Assembly (NCBI GenBank): GCA_905216195.1
Contig: CAJMSX010000005.1
Coordinates: 29,404-93,403, forward strand
DNA from: an uncultured bacterium
GTDB taxonomy: Bacteria > Bacteroidota > Bacteroidia > Bacteroidales > Marinifilaceae
Direction: 5' to 3'
DNA: 64,000 nucleotides
Part shown: positions 34,193 through 43,674 of the stretch, one piece after another
Layout of the letters: the number at the start of each line of letters is the position of its first letter
How positions within the stretch are numbered: position 1 is the stretch's first letter
The notes under the pieces: model-generated
The model's input: only the letters and a program-made list of their open reading frames with translations
Databases searched by the model: none
Told to the model about the DNA's origin: nothing
Made by a program: the position numbers and the translations under genes

Positions 34193-36127
34193 AACTTTTA
34201 CAGGCACAACTATCCTTTTCTGCTTCCGTTAACAGCCCTGATTACCGGGATTCTCGGTGCGGAATATTTTTCGTACCCTCTCCTTTTTCCCCTCCTGTTT
34301 ATTCTATCCTTACCGGTATGGCTACACCTGATCCCCGGGAAAGTCCAGAACGCCCTCCTTTTTTCCGCTTTCGTTCTCTGTGGCATATCCATACACCGTC
34401 CTCCCTCCTGGATCCCTTATCCCTCCCAGAAATACCAAGTGCATCTTCTGTGTGAAGAATGTCTGGGGCCTACCGATTACATTTTATCAGCCCGCCGGAT
34501 TAAATTTCACCTTTATTTGCGGGATTCGCTTGCCCGATACCGACCCGGAGATTCCCTCCATTTTAGAGCCAGCATAAAAGTGATAAAACCGGTCTTCCCC
34601 ATGGATATATTCGACTACGACCGGTATTTATTACTGCAAAAAAACATCCGGTACCGTCTGTTTCCCGAAGGAAGGATTATCCGGAGGGGACGGAAAAATA
34701 CCCCTTACTTTTTTTTACAAACCGTCCGGTCCCGGCTTCTCCGTAAAACCGATACCCTTATTTCCGACACCGCTTCCCGCATGTTGGTCAAAGCCTTATG
34801 CCTGGGTTATAAAAACGATCTGGAGCCGGAAATTAAAAATACATTCGTCAAAACCGGTACGATCCACCTCTTGGCCGTTTCGGGATTACATACCGGAGCC
34901 GTTTATCTTTTGCTGGGATTTTTATTGCGGCTGACCGGGATAAACAACCGCTATCTCCACCTTGCCCTTTTACCGGTTTTGTGGATGTATGCCGGGATCA
35001 CAGGACTTTCTCCCTCCGTCATCCGGGCGGCTCAAATTCTAAGTTTTATTACTATCGGCAGGGTATTCGTCCGGGACTACTCTCCCGTGAACTGTATCGC
35101 CGCTTCGGCTTTTTTTACTCTTTTATTCCAACCGCACGCTCTTTATTCCATCAGTATGCAGATGTCCTATGCCGCCTATACCGGTATTATTCTTTTATAC
35201 CCTTTATGCCATAAAACCGTTTCCCGGTTTCCTAAATTAATCCGTCCCGTCGGTTCTCTTTTATGTATCAGCCTATCGGCCCAGTTGGCTACTTTTCCCC
35301 TTTCCATCTATTATTTTCATTTCTTCAGCCTCAGCGGTTTCCTGATCAATATTCCTGCTGTTCCACTGGCCACACTACTACTCTATACTTCCCTGATTCT
35401 GTTGATTCTTCCCTATGCAATCGGTTTATATCTCACTTTCATCGTCGTATGGCTGTGCCAGGGCCTGCTACTTATCCTTCTGAATTTATCGGGGCTTTCT
35501 CTTTATCTGGATACCCTATATCCTTCTTTTCTGACCGTCATCTTCCTGTATCTGACTTTTTTCACCCTATATGGGAGTATAAAGCGAAAAAAATATTTCC
35601 CGGCCCTGGGGATTTCGCTTTGCTTACTTAGCGGAAGCCTGTGCTGGAATAATTATCGTCTCTCCCATATCCGGGAAATTACGGTCTTTCATTTTCGCAA
35701 CCGGTCTTGTATTTTACTGCATTATAACGGTTTTTACGGATTTCCCGGTCCTGCGCCGGACTCTTTTTCCCGGGCGAAAATCGCCCCGTATATCCTTCGC
35801 CATAAACTGAAACCCCTGCCGGAAGGCTGCGGGATATTAAGTAAAAATTTTACATGTATTCCCGGCAATACCTCCCGGTTTTCTCCTTCCCTCCACATTC
35901 CGGGTCCTGAATATGCTTCGGGACTTTCCGCCTCCATCTGGATCATTACGGACAACCGACAACCCCCGGCCCTCACCGATAGCATTCCTAACTTTCCCAC
36001 ATCCGTTATTCTGGATGCTTCTAACGCTCCGTATAGTATCCGGGCCTGGGAAAAATTCTGTGGGGAACGATCGATATCTTTAAAAAAAACATCAGAACTT
36101 GGTCATATCCGGATTTCTTTGGAATAA
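34193..36127 (+). CDS. comEC: ComEC/Rec2-like DNA uptake channel protein, start unclear
   Basis: The frame is open from 34136 and clearly coding from about 34193 (YPFLLPLTALITGILGAEYF, first membrane pair) to 36127. It has the DUF4131-like N-terminal part, then the Competence domain with HLLAVSGLHTGAVYLLLGF and about eight more membrane segments. It lacks the C-terminal metallo-beta-lactamase-like domain. The oddity is the start: no ATG, GTG or TTG is in frame before GTG at 34439, which would cut off the first membrane segments. An ATG at 34179 would be in frame if one base were added before 34193. A start lesion or base error is likely. ComEC passes single-stranded DNA through the inner membrane. 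Confidence 0.8.
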   Translation, partial: NFYRHNYPFLLPLTALITGILGAEYFSYPLLFPLLFILSLPVWLHLIPGKVQNALLFSAFVLCGISIHRPPSWIPYPSQKYQVHLLCEECLGPTDYILSARRIKFHLYLRDSLARYRPGDSLHFRASIKVIKPVFPMDIFDYDRYLLLQKNIRYRLFPEGRIIRRGRKNTPYFFLQTVRSRLLRKTDTLISDTASRMLVKALCLGYKNDLEPEIKNTFVKTGTIHLLAVSGLHTGAVYLLLGFLLRLTGINNRYLHLALLPVLWMYAGITGLSPSVIRAAQILSFITIGRVFVRDYSPVNCIAASAFFTLLFQPHALYSISMQMSYAAYTGIILLYPLCHKTVSRFPKLIRPVGSLLCISLSAQLATFPLSIYYFHFFSLSGFLINIPAVPLATLLLYTSLILLILPYAIGLYLTFIVVWLCQGLLLILLNLSGLSLYLDTLYPSFLTVIFLYLTFFTLYGSIKRKKYFPALGISLCLLSGSLCWNNYRLSHIREITVFHFRNRSCILLHYNGFYGFPGPAPDSFSRAKIAPYILRHKLKPLPEGCGILSKNFTCIPGNTSRFSPSLHIPGPEYASGLSASIWIITDNRQPPALTDSIPNFPTSVILDASNAPYSIRAWEKFCGERSISLKKTSELGHIRISLE

Positions 36128-36278
36128 ACCGCTTTCTACAGTCACAAACGACCGGTTTCCGGGACCACTTTCCTTCTCCTCCCCTATACAAAAACAGTTA
36201 ACATTCAACTATTTGAAACAAAACCCCTCTTGTTTAAAATAAATAGTGTTTTTTGACAGGAATAAGCGGCATTTAGCT

Positions 36279-36286
36279 TAAATTTG
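36279..36286 (+). promoter_or_regulatory. -7 box (TAAATTTG) for trkA
   Basis: Perfect TAnnTTTG. A TTTG at 36252-36255 lies 23 bases upstream, slightly more than usual. Confidence 0.5.
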
Positions 36287-36319
36287 TAACCTTGATATTC
36301 GGAAACCAAATAGAGGACC

Positions 36320-37663
36320 ATGAATATAGTTATTGCAGGAGCAGGGGCAGTAGGCACACACTTGGCCAAAATGCTCAGCAGACAAGAACACAATATTCTG
36401 CTGATCGATGCGGACCAGGAAAAAATTGAGAATCTGGAAAGCCAACTGGATATTATGTCAGTTGTCGGTTCCTGCACGTCCATCGGTGCCCTGAAAGATG
36501 CGGAAGTCGGCAAATGCGACCTTTATATAGCTGTGAATCCGCAGGAAGACCAAAATATAAATTCCGCTATTCTGGCCAAAAAATTGGGAGCGAAACGCAC
36601 CATCGCCCGGGTGAACAACAGCGAATACCTGGAAAGTGAAAATGCTGAATATTTGCGTTCTATCGGTATAGATACCCTGATTTACCCGGAAAGACTGGCC
36701 GCGGAAGAAATCGTCGCCTCCCTCAAACAAATCGGTTCCCGGCAAATGCATGAATTTTCGGACGGACGTCTCCAGCTCATCGGCATCAAATTGTGGGATA
36801 ACGCTCTTATTCTAAACCATACCCTGGCTAAAATGGGTGAAATTTACGGTGCGGATCAGTTCCGTCTCGTAGCTATTAAAAGAGACAATACGACTTTGAT
36901 TCCCCGGGGAAACGATACCCTGAAATACGGCGACCTTATATTTATCGTCACTAAACCCAGTTTTATTCCCAATGTATTTGCTCTATGCGGAAAGGAACAA
37001 TTCGAAATCAAAAACATTGTGATCGTCGGAGCCTCACGCATCGGCATTAAAACCGCTTCTCTGTTAGAAAAACATTACAATGTCAAAATTATCGAAAAAG
37101 ACCGGGAAAAATGCATCCAATTGGCTGACAAACTAAAGAATACATTGATCATCAACGGCGACGGACGTGATTTGACCTTATTAAGAGAGGAAGGCATTAA
37201 AAATATCGATGCTTTTATCAGTGTCACCAAATCTTCCGAAACCAATATACTCTCCTGCCTGCTGGCTAAAAAAATGGGAGTAAAGAAAAGTGTAGCGGAA
37301 GTGGAAAACATCGATTATATCGATTTAGCCGAAAACATAGGCATAGGCACGCTGATCAATACGAAACTCATCGCAGCTTCCCACATCTACCGTTACACCA
37401 TGAACGTGGATGTCAAGCACCTGAAGTTTCTTACCTTTTCGGAGGCGGAAGTATTCGAACTGGAGGCGGAACCTGGATCCCGGATCACCAAATGTGAATT
37501 GAAGGACATGCATTTTCCCAACGATGCCACCATAGGAGGTGTCATCCGGGGAAACGAAACGATCATCGCCAAAGGAGACGTACAAATCCTGGCCGGAGAT
37601 AAAGTGGTGATCTTCGCTTTGCAAAGCGCCATAAAAAAAGTCATTAAATTTTTTCAGAAATAA
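36320..37663 (+). CDS. trkA: Trk potassium uptake system, NAD-binding regulatory protein TrkA
   Basis: A 447-residue cytoplasmic protein with two RCK units, each a Rossmann fold plus a TrkA-C domain. The first nucleotide loop is GAGAVGTH at 7-14, the second VGASRIGIK near 236, and the acidic ends of the ribose-binding strands are LIDAD and IIEKD. It gates the TrkH channel in response to ATP/NADH. trkH follows after 62 bases. The double-RCK length is the normal one for Gram-negative TrkA. Confidence 0.95.
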   Translation: MNIVIAGAGAVGTHLAKMLSRQEHNILLIDADQEKIENLESQLDIMSVVGSCTSIGALKDAEVGKCDLYIAVNPQEDQNINSAILAKKLGAKRTIARVNNSEYLESENAEYLRSIGIDTLIYPERLAAEEIVASLKQIGSRQMHEFSDGRLQLIGIKLWDNALILNHTLAKMGEIYGADQFRLVAIKRDNTTLIPRGNDTLKYGDLIFIVTKPSFIPNVFALCGKEQFEIKNIVIVGASRIGIKTASLLEKHYNVKIIEKDREKCIQLADKLKNTLIINGDGRDLTLLREEGIKNIDAFISVTKSSETNILSCLLAKKMGVKKSVAEVENIDYIDLAENIGIGTLINTKLIAASHIYRYTMNVDVKHLKFLTFSEAEVFELEAEPGSRITKCELKDMHFPNDATIGGVIRGNETIIAKGDVQILAGDKVVIFALQSAIKKVIKFFQK

Positions 37664-37725
37664 ACAGGTAAAAATTCCGGAAACCTCGTTTTCGGGTAAG
37701 TCCGTAATTTTAGCATGAAACAGCA

Positions 37726-39174
37726 ATGATCAATATTCGGTTCATAATCAACATTTTGGGCAAACTGATCTTATTGGAAAGCGCCTGTTTTCTGGTATGT
37801 GTCCTGATCTCCTTAATTTACGGAGAAAGCGATACGCAGGCTTTCCTTATCTCCTCCCTGATTACGGCAGGGGTGGGATCGGCCATGGTTTTTCTGGTCA
37901 AAGCCAACGACCGGGTACTGGCTAAAAAAGACGGTTATTTCACGGTTACCTCCATCTGGTTATTCTTTTCTCTGTTCGGTTGCCTGCCTTTTCTCATCGG
38001 CGGTACGATCCCCAGTTTCGTAGATGCTTTTTTTGAAACCATATCCGGTTTTACAACCACGGGTTCTTCCATTCTCAACGATATTGAAGCTTTACCTCAT
38101 GCCACCTTATTCTGGCGGTCCATGACCCAATGGCTGGGCGGATTGGGAATCGCGGTATTGTTCCTCGCCATTTTGCCCAGTTTAGGCATCGAAGGACGGG
38201 ATTTATACGTCGCCGAAGTTCCGGGACCCACCCATAGTAAAATGGCCGCCACCTTTTATTCCTCTGCCCGGAAATTGTGGCTGTTTTACCTGCTTTCCAC
38301 CCTGGTCGAAACGATCCTGCTGGCCTTCGGCGGAATGAGCCTTTTCGATGCCGTATGCCATTCGTTTTCTACAATGGCCACCGGAGGATTCTCGACCAAA
38401 CAGGACAGCATTGCCTACTGGAATTCTTCCTACATCCAATATGTAATTATTTTCTTTATGTTTGTTGCGGCTACGAATTTCGGACTGGGTTTCGCGGCTC
38501 TCAAAGGAGACTTTAAAAAGCTGATCCACGATAACGAATTCAAATGGTATTTCTTTATCATCGTCGCTTCCACCCTCATCATTGCCACCGGCCTCTACTT
38601 ACGCGATTGGGGTGATGTCGAAAAAAGTTTCCGGGACGCGCTTTTTCAAGTCGTTACAATTATAACCACTACCGGATTCGCTACAGCCGATTACCTGTTA
38701 TGGCCCACACTCTTAGGACTTATTCTTTTTATATTGATGTTTATCGGTTCCTGTGCCGGTTCTACGGCCGGCGGCATTAAGGTTGTCCGGGTCGTATTGC
38801 TGTTCAAAAATTCATTTACGGAAATGAAACGCATCATTCACCCCAATGCCGTTATCAATGTCAAATACAACGGGAAAAGCGTACACCCTTCGGTAATGAC
38901 CGGCGTAATGGCTTTTTTCATTCTCTTTATGATCGTTTTCAGTATTGCCAGTATTGTCATGGCCTTTTTTACGGAGGATATCGCTACGGCCTGCAGTGCC
39001 GTCATTACCTGCTTGAGTAACATCGGACCCGGCTTCGGAAGCATCGGCCCTATGGATAATTTTTCCCATTTAAGCGATACCGCCAAACTTATTCTGGCCG
39101 CCTTGATGTTAATCGGCCGGTTGGAAATATACACCGTACTCGTATTGTTTACAAAAGCTTTTTGGAAAAAATAA
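37726..39174 (+). CDS. trkH: Trk potassium uptake system membrane protein TrkH
   Basis: A 482-residue channel of the TrkH/KtrB superfamily with about ten to twelve membrane segments. Selectivity-filter-like loops are visible: GFTTTGSSIL, MATGGFSTKQ, TTTGFATADY and SNIGPGFGSIG, one per membrane-pore-membrane unit, each with its key Gly. It imports K+ together with TrkA, whose gene is just upstream. Two-gene operon. Confidence 0.95.
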   Translation: MINIRFIINILGKLILLESACFLVCVLISLIYGESDTQAFLISSLITAGVGSAMVFLVKANDRVLAKKDGYFTVTSIWLFFSLFGCLPFLIGGTIPSFVDAFFETISGFTTTGSSILNDIEALPHATLFWRSMTQWLGGLGIAVLFLAILPSLGIEGRDLYVAEVPGPTHSKMAATFYSSARKLWLFYLLSTLVETILLAFGGMSLFDAVCHSFSTMATGGFSTKQDSIAYWNSSYIQYVIIFFMFVAATNFGLGFAALKGDFKKLIHDNEFKWYFFIIVASTLIIATGLYLRDWGDVEKSFRDALFQVVTIITTTGFATADYLLWPTLLGLILFILMFIGSCAGSTAGGIKVVRVVLLFKNSFTEMKRIIHPNAVINVKYNGKSVHPSVMTGVMAFFILFMIVFSIASIVMAFFTEDIATACSAVITCLSNIGPGFGSIGPMDNFSHLSDTAKLILAALMLIGRLEIYTVLVLFTKAFWKK

Positions 39175-39216
39175 ACCCAGCCGGATCAGGAATTCCGCAT
39201 TTTTTTAAACCATAGA

Positions 39217-39246
39217 AAAAGGAGTGCCTCTTCCAAGACACTCCTG
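39217..39246 (-). terminator. Terminator for the fsa-sua5 operon
   Basis: Stem AGGAGTG/CACTCCT around a 12-base loop, followed on the minus strand by TTTTTC. It also lies behind trkH. Confidence 0.7.
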
Positions 39247-39266
39247 CTTATCATCTCTTCTTCAGC

Positions 39267-39875
39267 TTATTCGATTATTCCGATTCCCTGCCTGAGGATT
39301 TCAATCGAGTCTCCCGAACAGTCCACCACAGTAGAAGCGACATTTTGTCCGTACCCTCCGTCAATGACCAAATCAACCGTTTTACTGTATTTTTCATGAA
39401 TCAGTTCCGGGTCGGTCGTATATTCCACCACCTCATCGTCATCGCGGACCGAAGTGGTCAGCAGGGGATTTCCCAACTCCTCCGTAATCGCCAAAGCAAT
39501 ATAATTATCCGGGATCCGTATACCTATCGTCTTCCGTCGATTCATCAGAATATTCGGTAACTTGTTCGTAGCATTCAAAATAAAGGTAAAAGGGCCCGGT
39601 AAACACCTTTTCATCATTTTAAAAACCTCGTTGTTTACTTTGGCATACATAGAGATATTACTCAGATCCCGGCAAATCATCGAGAAGTTCGCTTTTTCCG
39701 GTTTCACACCTTTCAGAGCAGCTACCCGTTGGACGGCCTTCACATTATTTATATCGCATCCGATAGCATAGATCGTATCGGTCGGATAAATAATCACCCC
39801 GCCTGCCCGTAACACCTCTACTACCGTAAGAATATCCTTGGTATTGGGATTATCCTCGAATAACTTAATCAGCAT
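39267..39875 (-). CDS. L-threonylcarbamoyladenylate synthase-like protein (Sua5/YciO/YrdC)
   Basis: A 202-residue YrdC-domain protein. Motifs are the start of the fold GGVIIYPTDTIYAIGCD, the KxR-like region around ALKGVKPEKANFSMIC, and the RIPD/STVVD blocks (GIRIPDN, STVVDCSGD). It makes threonylcarbamoyl-AMP for tRNA t6A37, or belongs to the related YciO subgroup. It is second in an operon 6 bases after the fsa gene. The Sua5 C-terminal domain is absent. Confidence 0.88.
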   Translation of the reverse strand: MLIKLFEDNPNTKDILTVVEVLRAGGVIIYPTDTIYAIGCDINNVKAVQRVAALKGVKPEKANFSMICRDLSNISMYAKVNNEVFKMMKRCLPGPFTFILNATNKLPNILMNRRKTIGIRIPDNYIALAITEELGNPLLTTSVRDDDEVVEYTTDPELIHEKYSKTVDLVIDGGYGQNVASTVVDCSGDSIEILRQGIGIIE

Positions 39876-39881
39876 AAAATA

Positions 39882-40538
39882 TTATGAATTCACCTTTTTA
39901 TAATCTGCCAGAAATTTAGCCAATCCGCTATCGGTCAGAGGATGATTCAATAATCCTTTTATGGCACTAAGCGGACAGGTCGCCACATCCGCACCTGCCT
40001 CGATGCATTGGATAATGTGTTGCGTACTCCGGATGGAAGCCGCCAGAACCTGGGTTTCAAAACCGTAATAAGTATACATATCCACGATTTTTTCCACCAA
40101 TTCGATGCCGTCACTGGCAATATCGTCTAAACGTCCAACGAAAGGAGAAACATAAGTCGCTCCCGCTTTGGCCGCCAATAATGCCTGTCCCGGAGAAAAA
40201 ACAAGCGTACAGTTCGTACGGATCCCTTTATCCGTAAAGTATTTAATGGCCTTAATTCCGTCGGCAATACAAGGTACTTTCACCACAATATTCGGATGAA
40301 GAGCCGCCAGGTCCGTGCCTTCCTGAATCATTCCCTCGTAATCTGTAGCAATCACCTCGGCACTCACATCTCCCTGCACGATATTACAGATTTCTATATA
40401 ATGCTTTTTGCAGTTTTCCTCCCCCCTTATTCCTTCTTTGGCCATAAGAGAAGGGTTTGTAGTCACACCGTCAAGTACTCCCAGTTCGTTAGCTTCCCGA
40501 ATCTGGTCCAGGTTTGCCGTATCAATAAAAAACTTCAT
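39882..40538 (-). CDS. fsa: Fructose-6-phosphate aldolase / small transaldolase
   Basis: A 218-residue member of the short transaldolase family (MKFFIDTANLDQIREA start). Substrate residues are in DGVTTNPSLMAKEG, the Schiff-base Lys in NIVVKVPCIADGIKA, and the C-terminal part has YVSPFVGRLDD and SIRSTQHI. It either transfers dihydroxyacetone units in the pentose phosphate path or cleaves fructose 6-phosphate; sequence alone does not decide. It is the first gene of a two-gene operon with the YrdC gene. Confidence 0.92.
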   Translation of the reverse strand: MKFFIDTANLDQIREANELGVLDGVTTNPSLMAKEGIRGEENCKKHYIEICNIVQGDVSAEVIATDYEGMIQEGTDLAALHPNIVVKVPCIADGIKAIKYFTDKGIRTNCTLVFSPGQALLAAKAGATYVSPFVGRLDDIASDGIELVEKIVDMYTYYGFETQVLAASIRSTQHIIQCIEAGADVATCPLSAIKGLLNHPLTDSGLAKFLADYKKVNS

Positions 40539-40645
40539 TTTTCAAATTTTATCAGGTTTTTAAATTTTGTAACGAACAAAATTATAACTTTAACAGCAAT
40601 AAAGCTATCTTTCAGCTAAAATAATTTATCCTGCGGTCCCCCCTG

Positions 40646-41026
40646 TTAAGTATGGAGCGGCAACACTTCTATCCAATATCCATCGGGATCACAGATAAAA
40701 TAAAGTCCCATTTGAATATTTTCATAACAAATACATCCCATTTCCCGGTGGTAACGCCGAATTTCCTCATAATCACCCTTTACCCGTAAACAAAGATGAA
40801 ACTCGCCCTCTCCCAGATCATAAGGTTCTTTGCGGTCTCTCAACCAAGTCAGCTCCAGACTAAATGGCGTTTCCCCGTCTCCCAGATAAACTAAAATAAA
40901 GGAACCGTCCTCCGCCGTTTTACGCTTTACTTCTTTTAATCCCAAAGCCTTTTCGTAAAAAGCGATGCTCCTTTCCAAATCGAGTACATTAAAATTGTAA
41001 TGATCAAACCTACTTTTTATTTCCAT
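40646..41026 (-). CDS. VOC family protein, glyoxalase I-like
   Basis: A 126-residue vicinal-oxygen-chelate protein of the lactoylglutathione lyase type. Metal-ligand regions are FDHYNFNVLDLERSIAFYEKAL (His8 or 9), the Glu of FSLELTW, the His of GEFHLCLRV, and the Glu of YWIEVLP near the end. It likely detoxifies methylglyoxal or a similar adduct, or acts on another small substrate. It starts 6 bases after an MBL-fold hydrolase, which would suit a glyoxalase I/II-like pair (inference). Confidence 0.85.
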   Translation of the reverse strand: MEIKSRFDHYNFNVLDLERSIAFYEKALGLKEVKRKTAEDGSFILVYLGDGETPFSLELTWLRDRKEPYDLGEGEFHLCLRVKGDYEEIRRYHREMGCICYENIQMGLYFICDPDGYWIEVLPLHT

Positions 41027-41032
41027 TTTATT

Positions 41033-41761
41033 TTAAATTAATAAAGAACTTAAAACTGTATACTCTCTTCCCGGGCGGGTCAAAACGATGAATTTTACCC
41101 CTCTCTCTTCGGCAAACTTCCGGAAGGCATTAGCTTTCTCATAGTTTTCCCAGAAATGCATAGGTACAAAATAATCCGTAGGAATCCGTTCGACGAATTG
41201 ACAGGCTCCCCGCATATAATCGGCTCCCAAACGGGGATCTACCGGAAATAAAGCCAGATCGATATGATCTGTATCCCGGGCCAGGAATTCCAACTCGGTC
41301 TTATATTCCTCTTCCGCCTGATGGGCTTCCTCAAGCGTAGATTCCTCTTTCCAATGCCAATTATTCAGATCGCCTGCATGAAAAATTCGTTTTCCGGACA
41401 CCTCTATCCGAAAAGAAATTCCGATATCGGTAGATCCATAGGCTTTGATCCGTATGCAATCGTCTTTCCACACTTCCGCTTTTTCTAAAAACGCAACCGC
41501 CGGGTCCTGGAAAGGAAATTCCGACCGGATATCTCCGGAAAAAATATAGCGGATATCCGGCCGGGATTTCTTCCATTCCCCTATTTCCGGATTAAAATGA
41601 TCCGGATGGGCGTGAGAAACCAATACATACAATCTTCCGGGCCGGGAAAGTATTTTTTCCCGGATGAATGCCTGACCCGGGTCTTTATAATAATCGATAA
41701 CGATTGTAAAACCGTCTCCTGCTATCACAAAACCACTGTGATACACGTAAATCAGTTTCAT
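41033..41761 (-). CDS. MBL-fold metallo-hydrolase
   Basis: A 242-residue UlaG-like metallo-beta-lactamase-fold protein. The metal motif is SHAHPDHFNPE near residue 52 and further ligands are in IFHAGDLNNWHW and VPMHFWENYE. Substrate unknown. Upstream and co-transcribed with the VOC gene (6-base gap). Its leader contains a possible structured RNA (41791-41879). Confidence 0.85.
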   Translation of the reverse strand: MKLIYVYHSGFVIAGDGFTIVIDYYKDPGQAFIREKILSRPGRLYVLVSHAHPDHFNPEIGEWKKSRPDIRYIFSGDIRSEFPFQDPAVAFLEKAEVWKDDCIRIKAYGSTDIGISFRIEVSGKRIFHAGDLNNWHWKEESTLEEAHQAEEEYKTELEFLARDTDHIDLALFPVDPRLGADYMRGACQFVERIPTDYFVPMHFWENYEKANAFRKFAEERGVKFIVLTRPGREYTVLSSLLI

Positions 41762-42156
41762 TATTTCTTAATTTAAATATAACTCCCCCGGTTTCCAGGA
41801 AAAAAGCCACCGGCCTCTGCCTGCCAACCAAGCATACCGGCTAGCCCAAGCAACAGCCCTCTGATTTCGCTCTGGAAACAAAGGTAATCATAAATTTATC
41901 CCCGGGATTCATTTTATATCTCCCTCTTTTACGAAAAAACGAATCGGATAGGTATACATCTTACCTCCAAATCCTATTATTTTCTTTTTCCATATTTTTT
42001 AACCAACTTCCAAAAACCCCACGATAATTTATTCCGTTATTCCAACAATAAAAACGGAAAAGGTCCGACGGGCTATCTATCCATATGGCGAGTCCGGGAA
42101 GACCACTTACAATGTTCCGGAAAAACAATACGAACTATTAACTCATAACTCATGCT
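41762..42156. other. Divergent intergenic region with possible structured RNA
   Basis: This 395-base spacer lies between the MBL gene and the GadC-like transporter. The part next to the MBL gene holds a GC-rich foldable block; the rest is AT-rich without a clear TAnnTTTG box. Confidence 0.4.
41791..41879 (-). ncRNA. Candidate structured leader RNA upstream of the MBL gene
   Basis: On the minus strand an 8-base perfect stem GTTTCCAG/CTGGAAAC closes an 89-base block. Inside it, AGCCGG can pair with CCGGTGGCT (two-base bulge) and TGC with GCA in a further hairpin. The block is visibly richer in G+C than the spacer around it and ends about 30 bases before the MBL start. No known riboswitch core (TPP, FMN, cobalamin, SAM, glycine, c-di-GMP) is recognisable. 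Covariation has not been tested. Confidence 0.3.
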
Positions 42157-43602
42157 ATGAAAAAAAATATTTCTACCTGGCAATTGGCCTTGATGACAGC
42201 GGCAGCCATCATCAGTCTCAGAGGACTGCCCATGATGGCCCAAGAAGAATTAACCATGTTTTTCTATATTTTCTTTGCCACCTTTCTTTTCCTGATCCCA
42301 GCGGCTTTGGTCGGAGCGGAACTGGGAAGCGCTTTTGCCGCCAAAGGAGGAGGAGTATACACTTGGGTAAAAGAGGCTTTTAATCGGCCGATGGGATTTA
42401 CCGCCATTTTTCTACAATGGATTCAAAACGTAGTCTGGTATCCCACAGTATTGGGATTTGCGGCAGCCTCCATCGCATATATGATCGGTAAGCCTTCCCT
42501 CGCTCAAAACGGCTTATTCGTCGGTTTATTTTCCATAGCCATGTACTGGTTTGCGACCTGGATCACCTTGAAAGGGACTTCGATGGTATCTAAAATTACC
42601 AGTCAGGGTTTTCTGATCGGAACCGTGCTGCCCGGTATCGTAATTATTGTGATGGCTTTGATATGGCTGATCGGAGAAAACCCCATCGCTTTTGAGCATA
42701 TACCGGGATCCGTAACCCAGGTCGTTTCTCTAGACGCCGCTCATCATGCCCATCCCCGCTTCTTCCCCCACATCACCGGTATGAGCGACATCGCCTTTCT
42801 TGCCGGAATACTCCTTTTATTTGCCGGAGTGGAGGTTCATGCCGTCCACGCCCCTGAATTGAAAGAACCTCAAAAACAATTTCCCGCTGCCATGTTCCTG
42901 TCGGCTATTATTTCATTCGGCCTGTTTACCCTGGGAGCATTAGCGGTTGCTATTGTCACTCCCTACGATCAAATCAATCTCCAGGACGGTCTGCTGGTTA
43001 CCTTTAGGCAATTGTTCGATCATTATCATCTCGGATGGCTTACCAATGTCATGGGATTTCTGGTCGCTTTCGGAGCCCTGGCAGGTGTAATGTCCTGGAT
43101 ATCCGGACCGAGCCGGGGACTTTTGTGGACCGCCAGGGATGGAGAATTACCTAAATTTATGCAAAAGACCAATAAAAACGGAGTGCAGATCAACATTCTC
43201 ATCATACAGGGGTGTATTGTCAGTATCCTCTCTTCCCTTTATATGATTATGAATGATGTCAGTGTTGCCTTTTTCCTGCTAAGTGCCCTGACTATCGGCC
43301 TTTACCTCATCATGTATATGTTGATGTACGCTTCCGGCATAAAACTTCGTTACACCCAACCGGACCTACCGAGGGCTTACCGGGTTCCCGGCGGGATGCC
43401 GGGAATGTGGCTGATCGCCGGAATCGGATTTCTGGCCGTGCTTTTTTCTTTCGCAGTCACGTTTTTCCCTCCCTCACAATTACCTATCGGAAGCCCCGCT
43501 TTTTATACAGGCTTAGTGATCACAGGAACCGTCGTGTTCGTGAGTATTCCCATTATTATCAGTTTGGTAATGAATAAAAAAAGACAAAAACAGCCTCAAT
43601 AA
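42157..43602 (+). CDS. Glutamate:GABA antiporter-like amino acid transporter (APC superfamily)
   Basis: A 481-residue protein with about twelve membrane segments. The start of the fold has AIISLRGLPMMAQEELTMFFY and AELGSAFAAKGGGVYTWVKEAF, as in GadC-type transporters. A long polar loop with HHAHPRFFPHITGM precedes the seventh segment, and LLWTARDGELPKFMQKTN is the conserved loop after the eighth. It likely exchanges glutamate or a related amino acid for its decarboxylated product and may help acid resistance. No glutamate decarboxylase is next to it. Confidence 0.85.
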   Translation: MKKNISTWQLALMTAAAIISLRGLPMMAQEELTMFFYIFFATFLFLIPAALVGAELGSAFAAKGGGVYTWVKEAFNRPMGFTAIFLQWIQNVVWYPTVLGFAAASIAYMIGKPSLAQNGLFVGLFSIAMYWFATWITLKGTSMVSKITSQGFLIGTVLPGIVIIVMALIWLIGENPIAFEHIPGSVTQVVSLDAAHHAHPRFFPHITGMSDIAFLAGILLLFAGVEVHAVHAPELKEPQKQFPAAMFLSAIISFGLFTLGALAVAIVTPYDQINLQDGLLVTFRQLFDHYHLGWLTNVMGFLVAFGALAGVMSWISGPSRGLLWTARDGELPKFMQKTNKNGVQINILIIQGCIVSILSSLYMIMNDVSVAFFLLSALTIGLYLIMYMLMYASGIKLRYTQPDLPRAYRVPGGMPGMWLIAGIGFLAVLFSFAVTFFPPSQLPIGSPAFYTGLVITGTVVFVSIPIIISLVMNKKRQKQPQ

Positions 43603-43612
43603 CGGTCTTCCC

Positions 43613-43664
43613 TTCTGAAAATAAAATACCTGGTGTATTCCAACCGGACATTTTATTTTCAGAA
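43613..43664. terminator. Long AT-rich inverted repeat, terminator between convergent genes
   Basis: Perfect 15-base arms TTCTGAAAATAAAAT and ATTTTATTTTCAGAA around a 22-base loop, between the antiporter stop and the end of the minus-strand regulator. Confidence 0.65.
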
Positions 43665-43674
43665 CAAGGGGATT

